Shown: positions 23,939 to 34,225 of the stretch, piece by piece
How positions within the stretch are numbered: the stretch's first letter is position 1
Layout: every line of letters begins with the position of its first letter
Origin: Tolypeutes matacus
Taxonomy: Eukaryota > Chordata > Mammalia > Cingulata > Chlamyphoridae
Direction of reading: 5' to 3'
Assembly (NCBI GenBank): GCA_026826555.1
Contig: JAKSZT010053887.1
Location: 61,564,233 to 61,628,232, forward strand
DNA length: 64,000 nt
Translations under genes and position numbers: made by a program
Notes under the pieces: model-generated
The model's input: the letters and a program-made list of their open reading frames with translations, nothing else
Database searches by the model: none
What the model was told of the DNA's origin: nothing

Positions 23939-24031
23939 AGGTCAAGTGAAAGGTCACAGTTGAGAGGTCAAGTGAGAAGCTAAAATTTGCGAAACCAAAG
24001 AAATGACAGGATAGTGCCAAATGAAAGGTCA
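23939..24031 (+). promoter_or_regulatory. Cluster of AGGTCA nuclear-receptor half-sites / degenerate tandem repeat
   Basis: Perfect AGGTCA occurs at 23939, 23951, 23965 and 24026, all in the same orientation. Spacers between the first three are 6 and 8 bases, and an AGTCAAGTGA follows the fourth. The unit AGGTCAAGTGA recurs in diverged form, so this may be a decayed minisatellite that created half-sites rather than a designed response element. The known nuclear-receptor spacings DR1 to DR5 are not met exactly. Binding is inference. Confidence 0.4.
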
Positions 24032-24039
24032 AAAGTCAA

Positions 24040-25885
24040 GTGACAGACTCAGTGTAGATGAAAGCAAATGGTATGTTTGTTGAACGTCTGTACACACTGA
24101 AGTGTCTCAATATTCATCCACAAAAAGTCAAAGGTTCTTAACAATTCACAATTAATAATACTGTGCTGCTTGCTGTAATACAATTATATGTTACTTGTTC
24201 ACAGAAAAATATGCATTACATGATGTAAAAAAATACATTCATTGATTATCATCAGTCAGGGTAACTCTTTTCCTATGGTGACTCTTCAGGATGTACACAA
24301 GAACTTCCAGATTTGGGAAATTTTGAGTAGCTTTTTTTTCTTCTTTTTGTCAGGTATAGGAAACACACCACTTGGCAGATCATGTAAGAGACTAAAAAGT
24401 TTACTTAAAATCAGTCAGATTTCTTCTCTTACAGATTTCAGATTGATGCTCCCACATGGTTTTATTTCTCCACTTTTTCCTTCATGCCTCTACTCTTTAT
24501 TCAGAAAATATTAATCAAAGGTCAATTTGTTACTTTTATTAAAACACTTGCAGAGAGTTTCTGCTTGAAATGTCATGGCTGGGCAGCATTTCTAAAGTTT
24601 ACATACCAGATCAATATTTCTTGATGGCACTTTTTTTAGCAAAATGATTTATATTCTAGGACCTAGAGTGGGAGATAACAATTATTTGTCCTTCAGGGAA
24701 GTTAAGAGAATGAGGACATAACTAATCCCCATTATATGAATATGACATATTATTACTATTTTATCAATTTTTTGTTATTTCCTTAAAGAAAATTAATTTT
24801 TCCTCTGTCCTGAGAACAGAAAGGTGACTATCTGTAGTTTTTATTTAGATTTGTTGTCATATCACTTTATTTTTTAAAAGAATAGTAAACACTATTTATA
24901 TACTTGGGAGGGGTGTGTGTTTGCGCACGTGCATTTGTCATTAGCAACAAATGGTTCTTTGGGGTTTGGGGGCATTTTACCAGTGATTTGTTTTATGGGT
25001 CATACAAAGTGACCATTCTTCAAAAGCTAAGTATTTAAGTGAAGTCTCTTTCCATATTCGAGAAATAAACAGCAACATTTTATGGCAAACTCAAAAAATG
25101 AAGTAATACACTAGGGATTTCCAGTTTTGAAAGGGGAATTCACCAAAAGAGAATTGCTTTTATACAGAGCCCTAAGCTTTCTGCTGATCGAGCCCATTAG
25201 ACTGGTAGCTCATTTACAGGTAAAAATCTCATCGATGATAATAGAAGTCAGTGGAAAGTCAATAAGAGCTTAGTCTCTTCCAAAACTATAAAATTGTGCT
25301 TTAAATCATAGAATAAGTACTATCATTGTCCAAAAGAACTGTTTGCTTTTCCAAAGTTTTGCCTTTCATATCAGTCTCATAAATTTTTTTTAATACATAC
25401 TTTGAAAAGTTAAGGCCAAGCCCTGAAGGGTGAAATATTGCAAACCAATTAAAAAGAACTGGAGTGAGATTCTAAAATACAGGAGTTTTCCAACTCATGA
25501 ACAATATTTAGAGTGCTGGTTAATTTTAATTCCTCTGGGAACCATAAGTCTGGGCATTAATAGGCTTAGAGTGATAAAAAACGGCCATATACTATGCACA
25601 TATAGATGGTATTGTCAAAAAAGAAGCAATTAGTGGCGAAGAAAGCATAAGTATGTACACATATGGTGAGCAGGTTCAAATGTGAAATATAGCCAGGAAT
25701 AAGAGCCAATGACAAAAAAGAAGTGGAAGTTGGGCTACTGTTTTAACTTACCCACACAATAGCAAATAAGTGCTTTTCATACAAACAGATCAATCTACTG
25801 ATATCCAATAATTAAAGACCTTTGAAGAAGTTTACAAAGTTTTGTTCTACCAACTGAAAATCTACAGTGCTTTGCTCATAATTAA
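24040..25885. other. Unannotated interval
   Basis: AT-rich, no recognisable gene. An E-box palindrome GCACGTGC lies near 24925. I see no repeat that I can name. Confidence 0.5.
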
Positions 25886-26040
25886 CCTTTCCTCCTTTTC
25901 ATTACCTTTCCTTCCTCTTTGCTGCCTTTCTTTTACTTTTTTTCTGTCTTTTCCCTTTTCTTCCTTTTCTCCTCCTAAATTTTTTTACGTCTCTCCCTTT
26001 ATCTCTAGTCCTCATTCTTTTTCTTTCCGTCATTTCCTCT
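25886..26040 (+). repeat. Polypyrimidine tract (C+T rich)
   Basis: About 155 bp almost entirely of C and T on the plus strand with only scattered purines. The minus strand is correspondingly purine-rich, which yields an artefactual Lys/Arg-rich open frame. Such tracts can adopt triplex structures. No function is shown. Confidence 0.85.
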
Positions 26041-26636
26041 ATGACATAATTGACTAAATTGATAATGTAATTCAATTTGTGTGACTGAAAGGTACTGAAG
26101 AATCTTGATGGAATCTCAAATGTGGAATTTTCCCAATCAGAACAAGGCAGCAGAAAGAGGGGCCAAACGACTCTTGACATCTTTCTCTGTGGTCATTGTT
26201 TGGATGTCCCCCAAGTACATCTTTGGGTTTGTGCATACATTTACAAGGTCCCTCTCCATTCTTTCCGTGGCAGGGCCTGAGTATACCCCACAAACCCATA
26301 GACCTGTGTCATCTTCTTGGGAGAAAGCTATGCTGGACACACATTCCTATCAGATGTCAACTGAAGGGACACATTTACATTTTAGTTTTTTAAGTGTTCT
26401 GCAACTGTCACTATAAAATGTAACAGGCAGGTTGTAACCTTATCTACCATGTTATAAATTTTGTGTCACTTTCAAGAGAAATAAGTAGATATGGAAAAGG
26501 AAGTACATTTAAAAATATGATAACCAGCAACATATATTTTACTCCTGTGTAAGCCAGGAAATCAGGGGACATGGACAAGTTCACTTCCAGCATGAAAATA
26601 GTATGAATGTGATGAATTTAGGTGCAGAATGTGTGA

Positions 26637-26666
26637 TGAGATTCACGGTACCACATGACCCATAAT
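26637..26666 (+). repeat. Direct repeat, left copy
   Basis: TGAGATTCACGGTACCACAT plus ten more bases. It matches the copy at 27136-27165 at 27 of 30 positions, 499 bp away. Origin unknown. Confidence 0.75.
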
Positions 26667-27135
26667 TTACAATGGAAGGCACTGTAGTATGGAATAAGTA
26701 GGAATAATTTTTAGTATTATTCTCCATCTTAACTCTGTTTATTTTGGCTATGCTTCTTTTTTTGGATGTCATCTTTCCCAAGACCCAATTGCTAAAAGCT
26801 GGTTTCACTGGCAGGGAAATAAAAAAGACAGCCGAGTGAGGCTTAGAGAGCACTGCAATTAGTTCTGTGTGTATGGAACTGCTTATCTGCCCACAACTGG
26901 GTCTGAGGAAACTCTGCTTAGTATTTATTAGGAGTTGAATTTATATGAGAAAAACACAGATGCTCAATTTTGCTACCTTTCCTTTTAAAGTTTAATGTGC
27001 TGTAAAATACGAGGATCTGTACAATTAAGAAGAAGGTGCTTTACCCTTTAACATGTGCCAAATGTCTTTCACCTCCCTTTTCTGCAGATGTCCTCCTGTT
27101 TCTACAAAGCATCCAATAAGTAATGGATCCCCAGG

Positions 27136-27165
27136 TGAGATTCACAGTATCACATGACACATAAT
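27136..27165 (+). repeat. Direct repeat, right copy
   Basis: TGAGATTCACAGTATCACAT plus ten more bases, partner of 26637-26666. The similarity stops abruptly on both sides, so it is not a plain tandem duplication. Confidence 0.75.
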
Positions 27166-28654
27166 ACCATCACTTAGCCGAAATGACCTGAAGAGTTATC
27201 AAATGTGAAAGCTGGAATCATTTTCTGTATTCTCTGGTGTTGGTTCAGGATTGAGTACCGTGTTTGGGACCCAGGTACTATAAACAGATTCCTTCAAAGG
27301 CAGCTCCAGGGTGCCCCACGATAATTGCAACCTAGGAAAACTAGTATCAGACGTCAGTATCTTTCATTTGGATGTGAAAACAGGAAATGACTTGGCATTT
27401 CTAATCTTGACTGGGAGACAGGCCCTGACTCCACAATTACAGAGCATAATTACTCCAAGCTCAGTCTACGAAGAACCCCCAACTGCTTGTTGAGGACCTG
27501 CCAGGAAACTGACCTGGGTGAATGGTCTGGAAGAGAACATGAGGTGACAAGAGGCTAAGATGCCATTTTCAAGTAAATCTACATGAAAGGGCTGCTTAGA
27601 AAGGTAGAGGTTGTTAGAATCAGCTTGGCACAGGGACATACAAGAGTTTAAGCTGAGAAAAACTGGCAACATGGAGTGTTTGCAGCCTGAATCAAATATT
27701 CACTGAAGCTTATATATAGAGAGAAAAATATTCAAGAATATTATTTTTAAAATGTCTCATTTCCAAACCATACCACAAATATAGTTGAGAGTGAGGCTGC
27801 CTCATAAAAATATAGGTATATATAGACATATATTTTCGAGTGGTACTATAGAATGGAGCCATAGTCCCTTACACTCCTTCTGAAACTCATTTCCTCCTGT
27901 AAACACTCTGTTGATGTGTCTGTTGTTACTCTCTCCAAATTCACAGCTCACTGTTATTCTTATGCCAGTTGCAATACATAAGTTCTTTGATGCTTTCCTT
28001 TTTTTTTTTTTTTTTTTAAGATCAACCTTTCAGCTATTAAGTTGGCTCCCAACAAAAGCTTTGTTGTGGTTTGCTTATATCATGCTTGGAAGGACAGCAA
28101 ATAATAGGTTACAGTAATGGAGCTGGAAAATTTCAAAAGACATGATTGTTTGTGTCCAAGTCATTTTTCACTTTTGTTGTAGAATGGCATCGAAATGGAA
28201 AATTTTGGTATGGTCTTTTAGAAAGCCCACCAGAGTTTAGAATAACTCAAAAGGTGAAATCAAGAGAAAAATTGAGAAATTCACAGAACCTAGAGACTGA
28301 ATTCCTTCTCACATGAACAGAGAGTGGGGAAAGCTTTGGAAGCTTCATAGGGTCTCTAGCTGTGCCAACCAGTCATTTTGATCTATAGGCATGGGGGTGG
28401 GCCGGGAGGATGTTATCGACATGTGTGTGGATACCTTGCATGGTGGACTCAGGCTGCTCAGGGGTATATAAGAGTAGCTTCAGAGTGACGTCTTCCAGTT
28501 TAAAATGTTTGATGCTGAAAAGAAATGGGGCTAACAACTTAGAGGGAAACGTTGAGGTGGATGCTGTCTGAATTACACTAAGTACATAGGTTAAATAGAT
28601 ATATTTGCATTTTATTTCATTAAGCAGCAAATGAAAAATATTGAGAATCTGCTT
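27166..28654. other. Unannotated interval
   Basis: No gene or named repeat is supported. A T run of about 20 bases lies near 27998-28017. Confidence 0.5.
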
Positions 28655-29145
28655 TAAAGAATAATATCCAAATTCCTTCCCCTGGCCATGGGGCCAGTCA
28701 TCATTTGTCAGCTATGTCCTGATCTCTCCTTCATGTACTTCATGCACTTCGGTCCCATTCTCTTCTTTTTCTTCCTTCAAGCTTCTCCTGCCTTAGGGAA
28801 TTCCTCCCCAACTATTGTGTGTATGTGTGTGTGTCTCATTCCCCTTCTTCAGGTCTTGACTCATATGTCCTCCTTAGTAGAGACTTCTCTGACCACAACT
28901 TTCTAAAGTGTTCTACTTCGGTTTGTCCTTAGCCCATTATCCTATTTGTTTCAGTTCCTTCATGGCACTCACCATGGGCCATAAGTATCTTATTAAGTTA
29001 TGCATATATTTACTTGTTTATGGTGTATTCCTCCCCCCTTCAAAATATAAGTTTGGTTTCTCATTTACTTCGGTATCCCCAGTACTTAGCTCAACGCCCA
29101 GTGCAGACTGGGTGCTAAAAAACGTTTTTGAATGAAGCAGTGAAT
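28655..29145 (+). mobile_element. L2 LINE 3' half-kilobase
   Basis: Forward L2. Blocks in order: 'AATATCCAAATTCCTTCC', 'CAGGTCTTGACTCATATGTC', 'AGAGACTTCTCTGACCACAA', 'CATTATCCTATTTGTTTCAG', 'TTTACTTGTTTATGGTGTAT', 'GGTATCCCCAGTACTTAGCT' and the end 'TGGGTGCTAAAAAACG' with TTTTTGAATGAA. This is the longest L2 fragment here. Its ORF2 part is absent or decayed. Confidence 0.88.
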
Positions 29146-30600
29146 CAGTGAAAAAATAAGTACATGAAAAAATGAACAATATGCATTCATTAGTGCATGC
29201 AACAGGTTTCTTTTACTTTTGTGGCACTTTCAATCTTACTTAATAGACCCAATCAAAGGAAAAATAGGAGAAGACTATAATTGTGAGAAATTTGAGAGAT
29301 TTTTGTAAGATGTTTCATTTTGACCAAGAATATTTTGGGATTACATTGTAGAGGAAATATTTCTTATGATGCAATAAAGGATGAGGGAAGAGAGGAGAAT
29401 GTCTGTGGACGTTGATTTTAATGAAGGTAGAAGTTAAAAGGCAATTTAAAATGTTATACTATTTATGTTATTATTCTAAATAACAAGAACAGAGTTTTTG
29501 CTCATGGTGGGGGGAATGACTGTAAAGCCCATATGGGAAAAAAAAAATTCTGTATGTGGCAGCAACTCTTATTCTCCACTATGAAAGTGTGCCAATGATT
29601 GGCCATTGAAGTGATCAAGTAGGAAATAAATAAAACTGAAGTAAGGCCAAGGGTAAGCGTTAGACTATGGACCCTGAAAAATAGAAGTCCCACATTACCT
29701 TCTCAGCAGATACCTTAAGGCTAGTTTACTCAGTCCTTCTTGTTGTGGATTCTTTCAGAAGCATACCATTTCAGAAACTAGCTAAATGCTGGGTGAGGTG
29801 GGATGCTGAGGAGATTGATACTTAATAGGTGCTCATTAAACATATTTTGAATGAATCAATTAAAAATTAAGGAATTAAATAGTAATGAGTTGGTATCTTG
29901 GAAATCTGTCCAAACTTCCTTTAGGAAGCCTGGTATAATATCTGCCATGAAAATAACCTTTAACTTGGTTTCCCAAGGAAAAGCTGTCAGCTATATAAGT
30001 GCAGTCACTGCATCATCATATCATCAAGAAGGCAAGATGCTTCCTGTCCCATGTATCTTAAGAGAGAAAAAACTGGTATACTTGATTAAGGGAGCCTGTA
30101 AGATGAAACTTTTTTCTTTTGGGCACTCAGAGACAAAATGCAGAGAGAGGACAAGATGGCAGACAAAGTGGCAAAGTTCTGGCCTGGAGGGAAATAAGGT
30201 GAGAGTATGAGTTAGTGGCTTTTGAGATGAGGCAGCGACCTCAAGATGCCAGAGGAATTTTCTGTAAAATGAGAGGTAAACTCAAAGAGAAACTTTGTAT
30301 ATTCAAATATAAACTAAAAGTAGCTCCACCAAGTAATTCGTCCTTGCCAGAAAATGCTTTGGAGTGGAGGAAGACAGCTCAAAAATGGAATTAAGTTGAA
30401 CTTCTTGGTGTTTTTAATCTTTTACTTTGGACTTTACTTTGCATGGCTTTATTAAATTTAATCAACTCATTTTGTACAAATATGTTTGTCCATATTAGAT
30501 TATGACATGAAAGAATTCATAACTGAGAGAATAGAGAATTAATATTGCTGATTAGAAAATAATTTTCTTTTATATTTAACATGATTTAAAGCACCTGATT
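29146..30600. other. Mostly unannotated interval with an L2/MIR-type tail
   Basis: Around 29810-29860 the string 'TAATAGGTGCTCATTAAACA' followed by TTTTGAATGAATCAAT is an L2 or MIR 3' tail. A 119-codon plus frame at 29851-30210 overlaps its end and shows no known domain. The rest is AT-rich DNA without a supported gene. Confidence 0.45.
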
Positions 30601-30627
30601 GTAGACGCTTGGGAGGTACAGAGAAAT

Positions 30628-30662
30628 GATTATCTCACACCCTTGAGGGCTGTGAGATAATC
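30628..30662. repeat. Near-perfect hairpin with TTGA tetraloop
   Basis: GATTATCTCACA (30628-30639) and TGTGAGATAATC (30651-30662) are perfect reverse complements. Inside them CCC and GGG also pair around a TTGA loop, with a single unpaired C. The stem is therefore 15 bp in 35 nt. It is too short for a microRNA precursor unless flanks extend it, and flanking bases do not pair. It has no visible target-site duplication. Its role is unknown. Confidence 0.8.
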
Positions 30663-31230
30663 CAGGGCATATTCAGAGTAGCCATCCTACCCAAACCGCA
30701 AAGGCATGTTAGGGCCAGCTTTTAATAATGACCTTCAGGAGGGCACATGGCCAGTGATAGAAGCAGAACCCACATCCAGAGTCCTGGCTCTGTTCACTCA
30801 GTGGCCCACCTTCACCTCTGAGGACCATCCCCAAACCCCCTATTTGGTGACCGCCATTGACCTGGAATATTATCCTTGGCCTATCTATGGATCCAAGTTT
30901 AAGCCTTGCCAGTCACTGGACACTCTGATCAGAAGGTCAAGCAGAAGGCACTGTGGCTGACTGGGGAACATCATTTCTGAGCCTCATAAGCCTTTGGTTT
31001 TGGAGCGTTTCGTTAGAATGCCATTGTGCCTTCTTCAGTGTCCACTGAGGACCTCTATACCTTCTTGGTTGGTGGTCACCAACCAACTCAAAGATTTGGA
31101 TGACACTTTCTACCTAAATATGTCATATTCCCCACAGGCCTAAAAAAGTTCTTCAGCTCCTGTGTTAAGGATTGGTAAGGCTGGCAGTTTCCTTCACAGC
31201 AGATCAGATTTTTATGGAACTCCTCTGGAA
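30663..31230. other. Higher-complexity unassigned block
   Basis: This stretch is less AT-rich than its neighbours. The 30740-30830 part weakly resembles a reverse MIR ('AGAACCCACATCCAGAGTCC'). An 84-codon open frame at 30706-30960 has no recognised product. The near-palindrome at 31065-31086 lies here. Confidence 0.35.
31065..31086. repeat. 22-bp near-palindrome
   Basis: TTGGTTGGTG and CACCAACCAA are perfect 10-bp inverted arms separated by GT. Just upstream, TCAGTG-TC-CACTGA (about 31036-31049) forms another small inverted repeat. Confidence 0.75.
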
Positions 31231-32149
31231 GGTTTTACTCTAAGTAAATGGACCATTGACTAGAAAGCCAGAACCAGTGTTTCTGAGCCAGTGTAGTTAA
31301 CACTCATGTAATTGTGCAAGTGAAAATCTCAGACCATATAATCAGCATGAATTTTATCAAGTATTTTTATATTTTATTTGGAAAACATCGAATAACATCT
31401 TCAATATTCACATACCCAGTGAGTCAAAATATTAGTGCAGAGTATGAGCTCCAGGAGTGGCCCAATTTGGGATTTAGAAGGTGTGTTTGAGTTAAGGGCC
31501 TAAAAAGTCTTAAACTTTTAAAACTGCAGACTGTGGTATCTCCTAACTCCAGAACAGCTCTGTCTAACGCTGTCCAACTTGGCAATAAAAACAAAATGAA
31601 GAAAGCCGAAACACTGTTAGACTCACACCAAGTATGCAGTATTTCAGCTTGACAGGATTATTCCTTGGCTGGAATGACTTATGCTGGAAAGGGAAGTTTG
31701 CATGGAAATGCCTTTGAGGTTAATTGTAATGTCATTAGTGTGATGCTATAATCACATCTCTGAATTTCCTTCATAAATTTCTTTTCTATTTTTATCCTGT
31801 TTTTATTTTTAATATACTACTTTCTTGAAAACGTCTACTATAGTCTTACGAAAATATGCCCCCGTTTTTTAAGCTGCATGAAAGTGTTCTCTGCATAAAT
31901 TGTAGTTTTTAAGAGCACGGTGATTTGTCCTGCCTTATTTTTCAGTTCCTTTTTATTCCTTGATCTTAACAGACCCATGCACGATGAATGATTTCAAGTG
32001 ATCAAATTCAAGTGGCAGGTAGAGCTCTGAGGTTAGAAAAAACAGGTCATGTGCTAGTATTTCCATTCTGACTTTCCACTATAGTATCACCCAAAATATG
32101 GCTAAACCACCATAGATAATTCTTTTTAAGAAAATCATCTGTTTAGCCA

Positions 32150-32600
32150 AATCTGTGGTAGATTTGCGGCACAGACGACAGTACAGGAGGAACTCGGTGG
32201 AAACCACAGAAACTGCTCAGGAACGCTGCAAGATTGTTCTAATCAGATTGCTTCAAGCTACTTTGGCTGCGGTCATTCCCTCTGTGGTGACGGAAGCGCA
32301 GGCAGGGGCTAGCCACCGGGGTCCCTGGCGTTCCCAGCATTGTCTGTTCCCTTGACCTTTGAATGCATTTGTCTCGATTGTTCTTGAGCTGTGGGAGCAA
32401 GACTCTCAGATGAGAAAACAATTGTTCTCATCGGGGACACTGCTCCAAACCGCCCTTTGTTTTGGGCTCATTTTCAGTGACAAAACCTCAAATTTTGGCA
32501 GTGCTGTCCTCTTGCAAATACCTTATGCTGATTCCCACTTCTGGAAACACATGTCCAATGTGCCTCTTCATGAAATATTGTCATTTTTCTAATCCAGCTT
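32150..32600. promoter_or_regulatory. Candidate conserved non-coding block
   Basis: It has mixed composition, more CpG than the neighbouring kilobases, few homopolymers and no recognisable repeat. It contains a SOX-like palindrome (see 32409-32432), CCTTTGT and ACCACA motifs. Overlapping short frames exist on both strands, none convincing. Enhancer-like function is inference from composition only. Confidence 0.3.
32409..32432. promoter_or_regulatory. Inverted repeat centred on AACAATTGTT
   Basis: GATGAG, two unpaired A, then the palindrome AACAATTGTT, then CTCATC. The arms pair over 11 bases with a two-base bulge. ACAATTGT is a head-to-head pair of SOX-type ACAAT cores. Binding is not shown. 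Confidence 0.5.
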
Positions 32601-32679
32601 CCTTTCCAAAACAAGCTGTTTTATTCCATGGAGTGTACTGTTCTGTATCTATATCAAAGATTCTTTTCACTGATGTCTT

Positions 32680-32710
32680 CCCCCACCCCTCCCCACCCCC
32701 ACCCCACCCC
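32680..32710 (-). other. G-quadruplex-prone tract (minus strand)
   Basis: The plus strand has five or more runs of four or five C separated by single A or T. The minus strand thus has closely spaced G runs that satisfy the usual quadruplex pattern. Confidence 0.75.
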
Positions 32711-33279
32711 AAACAACATTTCCTGAGCAAAAACCTGTGCCGAGTCTGCCAGTCCAGAATGGCAAAGCTTGGGCTCAAGTGTGCTGCTTTATGCTGGTTG
32801 GAGTCAGAGCCTGCTCATTGCATCTCTGACCTCATAGCCTGAATACCAATCACACTGACACCTCCCAGCTCTTACCATCCGATATAGAGAAATGAAAATC
32901 TGCACAGAATTTGCCAGTTAGAAACATGCATCTAATAGGACATTTGGCAAATAAATTCCTGGTACAGGAAAAATAGGATATTGTACCAAAATAGGATTTT
33001 GTATCAAGACCACAGCAGAAAGGAGACAAATTTTAAAAGTAAAAATTATGAGATTCAGTACTCATTTATAGGCTCTTTATTTCTCTCTTATAGTCACACA
33101 AAGTATTACAAGAGAACTTGCATTTTGCTTTTTCAGTTCACAAGAATTTTCTTTAATTTTGTTATTCAGTGAAAAACTTACTATCTAGTCCTTTGGTCAT
33201 TAGTGAAAAAAAGGCACAATCTTGGTCTGCCTCCCCCGGCCCCCAGGAATCCATCACCATGGGTTATTTTATCCTATCC

Positions 33280-33420
33280 ACGTAACGATACTGAGTTTGA
33301 CTAAATAGCCTAAATATTCCTTTTCAAAGAAGGTAGCTGCTGTACAGAGCCAGTGACTTGCCTAAAGTCACACAAAGAAGAGATAGAGACTGATATTAGA
33401 CACCTCGTAAAGGTGGGCAG
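33280..33420 (-). mobile_element. MIR SINE, partial
   Basis: Reverse MIR core 'GAGCCAGTGACTTGCCTAAA' with 'GTCACACAAAGAAGAGATAG' following. Left boundary approximate. Confidence 0.65.
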
Positions 33421-33699
33421 TGGTTCCTTTTAGTCTGTGAACATCTTTTCTCAAATCAAATAAAGTCAAAGATTCCTCCGCCCACTGTCATCTATAAAAC
33501 AAAATTAAAATTTTCTTTGGTAAATATGGGAAATAATATTGCTTTGGGTGCACTTCTGAGAAAGAGCAAAGTCAGTTAAATCCCTTGCATTCGATAAGCA
33601 CTTTCTCTAAGATCCTGTATGTGAAACCTGAAGAACTGGTTGCCCTTTCCATTACTGACCAATGGATATAATCTGTTGGATAAAAAGAATAAATCCACA

Positions 33700-33850
33700 A
33701 TGTAGGTAAAAGGAAAGAATGCAGTTTCAATCCCAATATTACATTGGGCAAATTACCTGGACTCACCATTCTTTGATATCCTCATGAATAAAATGGGGAA
33801 AGTAGCTGTACCTCCTTGGCCCATAGTAGATGCTCGATTAATATTCTCTC
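33700..33850 (+). mobile_element. MIR SINE, partial
   Basis: Forward MIR: 'CATTGGGCAAATTACCTGG', 'ATATCCTCATGAATAAAATG', 'GGGGAAAGTAGCTGTACCTC' and 'GGCCCATAGTAGATGCTCGA'. Core and 3' part are present and the head is weak. Confidence 0.75.
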
Positions 33851-34169
33851 CGGGTACAGCACAAATGGAGAGAAGTTATAGAAAAGATGCATATTTAAAG
33901 TATTAGGAAGTAAATAACTCATGAAATTTGAATAGATTAAATGCTTTCTACATACTGCTCGATAATTATTCATCTTTATACTAGTTCTAGAAAAAAATTT
34001 ATTGTGAGGGACTAAAGGCCTATGGAAAATCACTCTGCTTCCTTCATTTTATTTTTTTAATCCAGGTGAAATTAGGTATAATAAACAATAAGGGTAGTGT
34101 TGATGGCTACCCTTAATGTTCCTTTTACTTGCACTGGAATTACAAAAGAATTAGCCATAGAGGGCCATG

Positions 34170-34225
34170 CCTGATGGGATCTGTGCTCAGAAATTATTTG
34201 TTGAATTAATGAATGGGTGAAAAGA
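34170..34225 (+). mobile_element. L2/MIR-type 3' tail
   Basis: 'TGCTCAGAAATTATTTGTTG' followed by AATTAATGAATGGG is the common LINE2 3' terminus. Only the last 50-60 bases are recognisable. Confidence 0.45.

Noticed and set aside
26072..26416. Several overlapping frames on both strands (up to 103 codons)
   Set aside because: No frame yields a recognisable protein, and dense two-strand overlap is typical of chance. A decayed retrocopy remains possible, but no tail or duplication was found.
29851..30210. 119-codon plus-strand frame
   Set aside because: Begins inside an L2/MIR-type tail and has no known domain.
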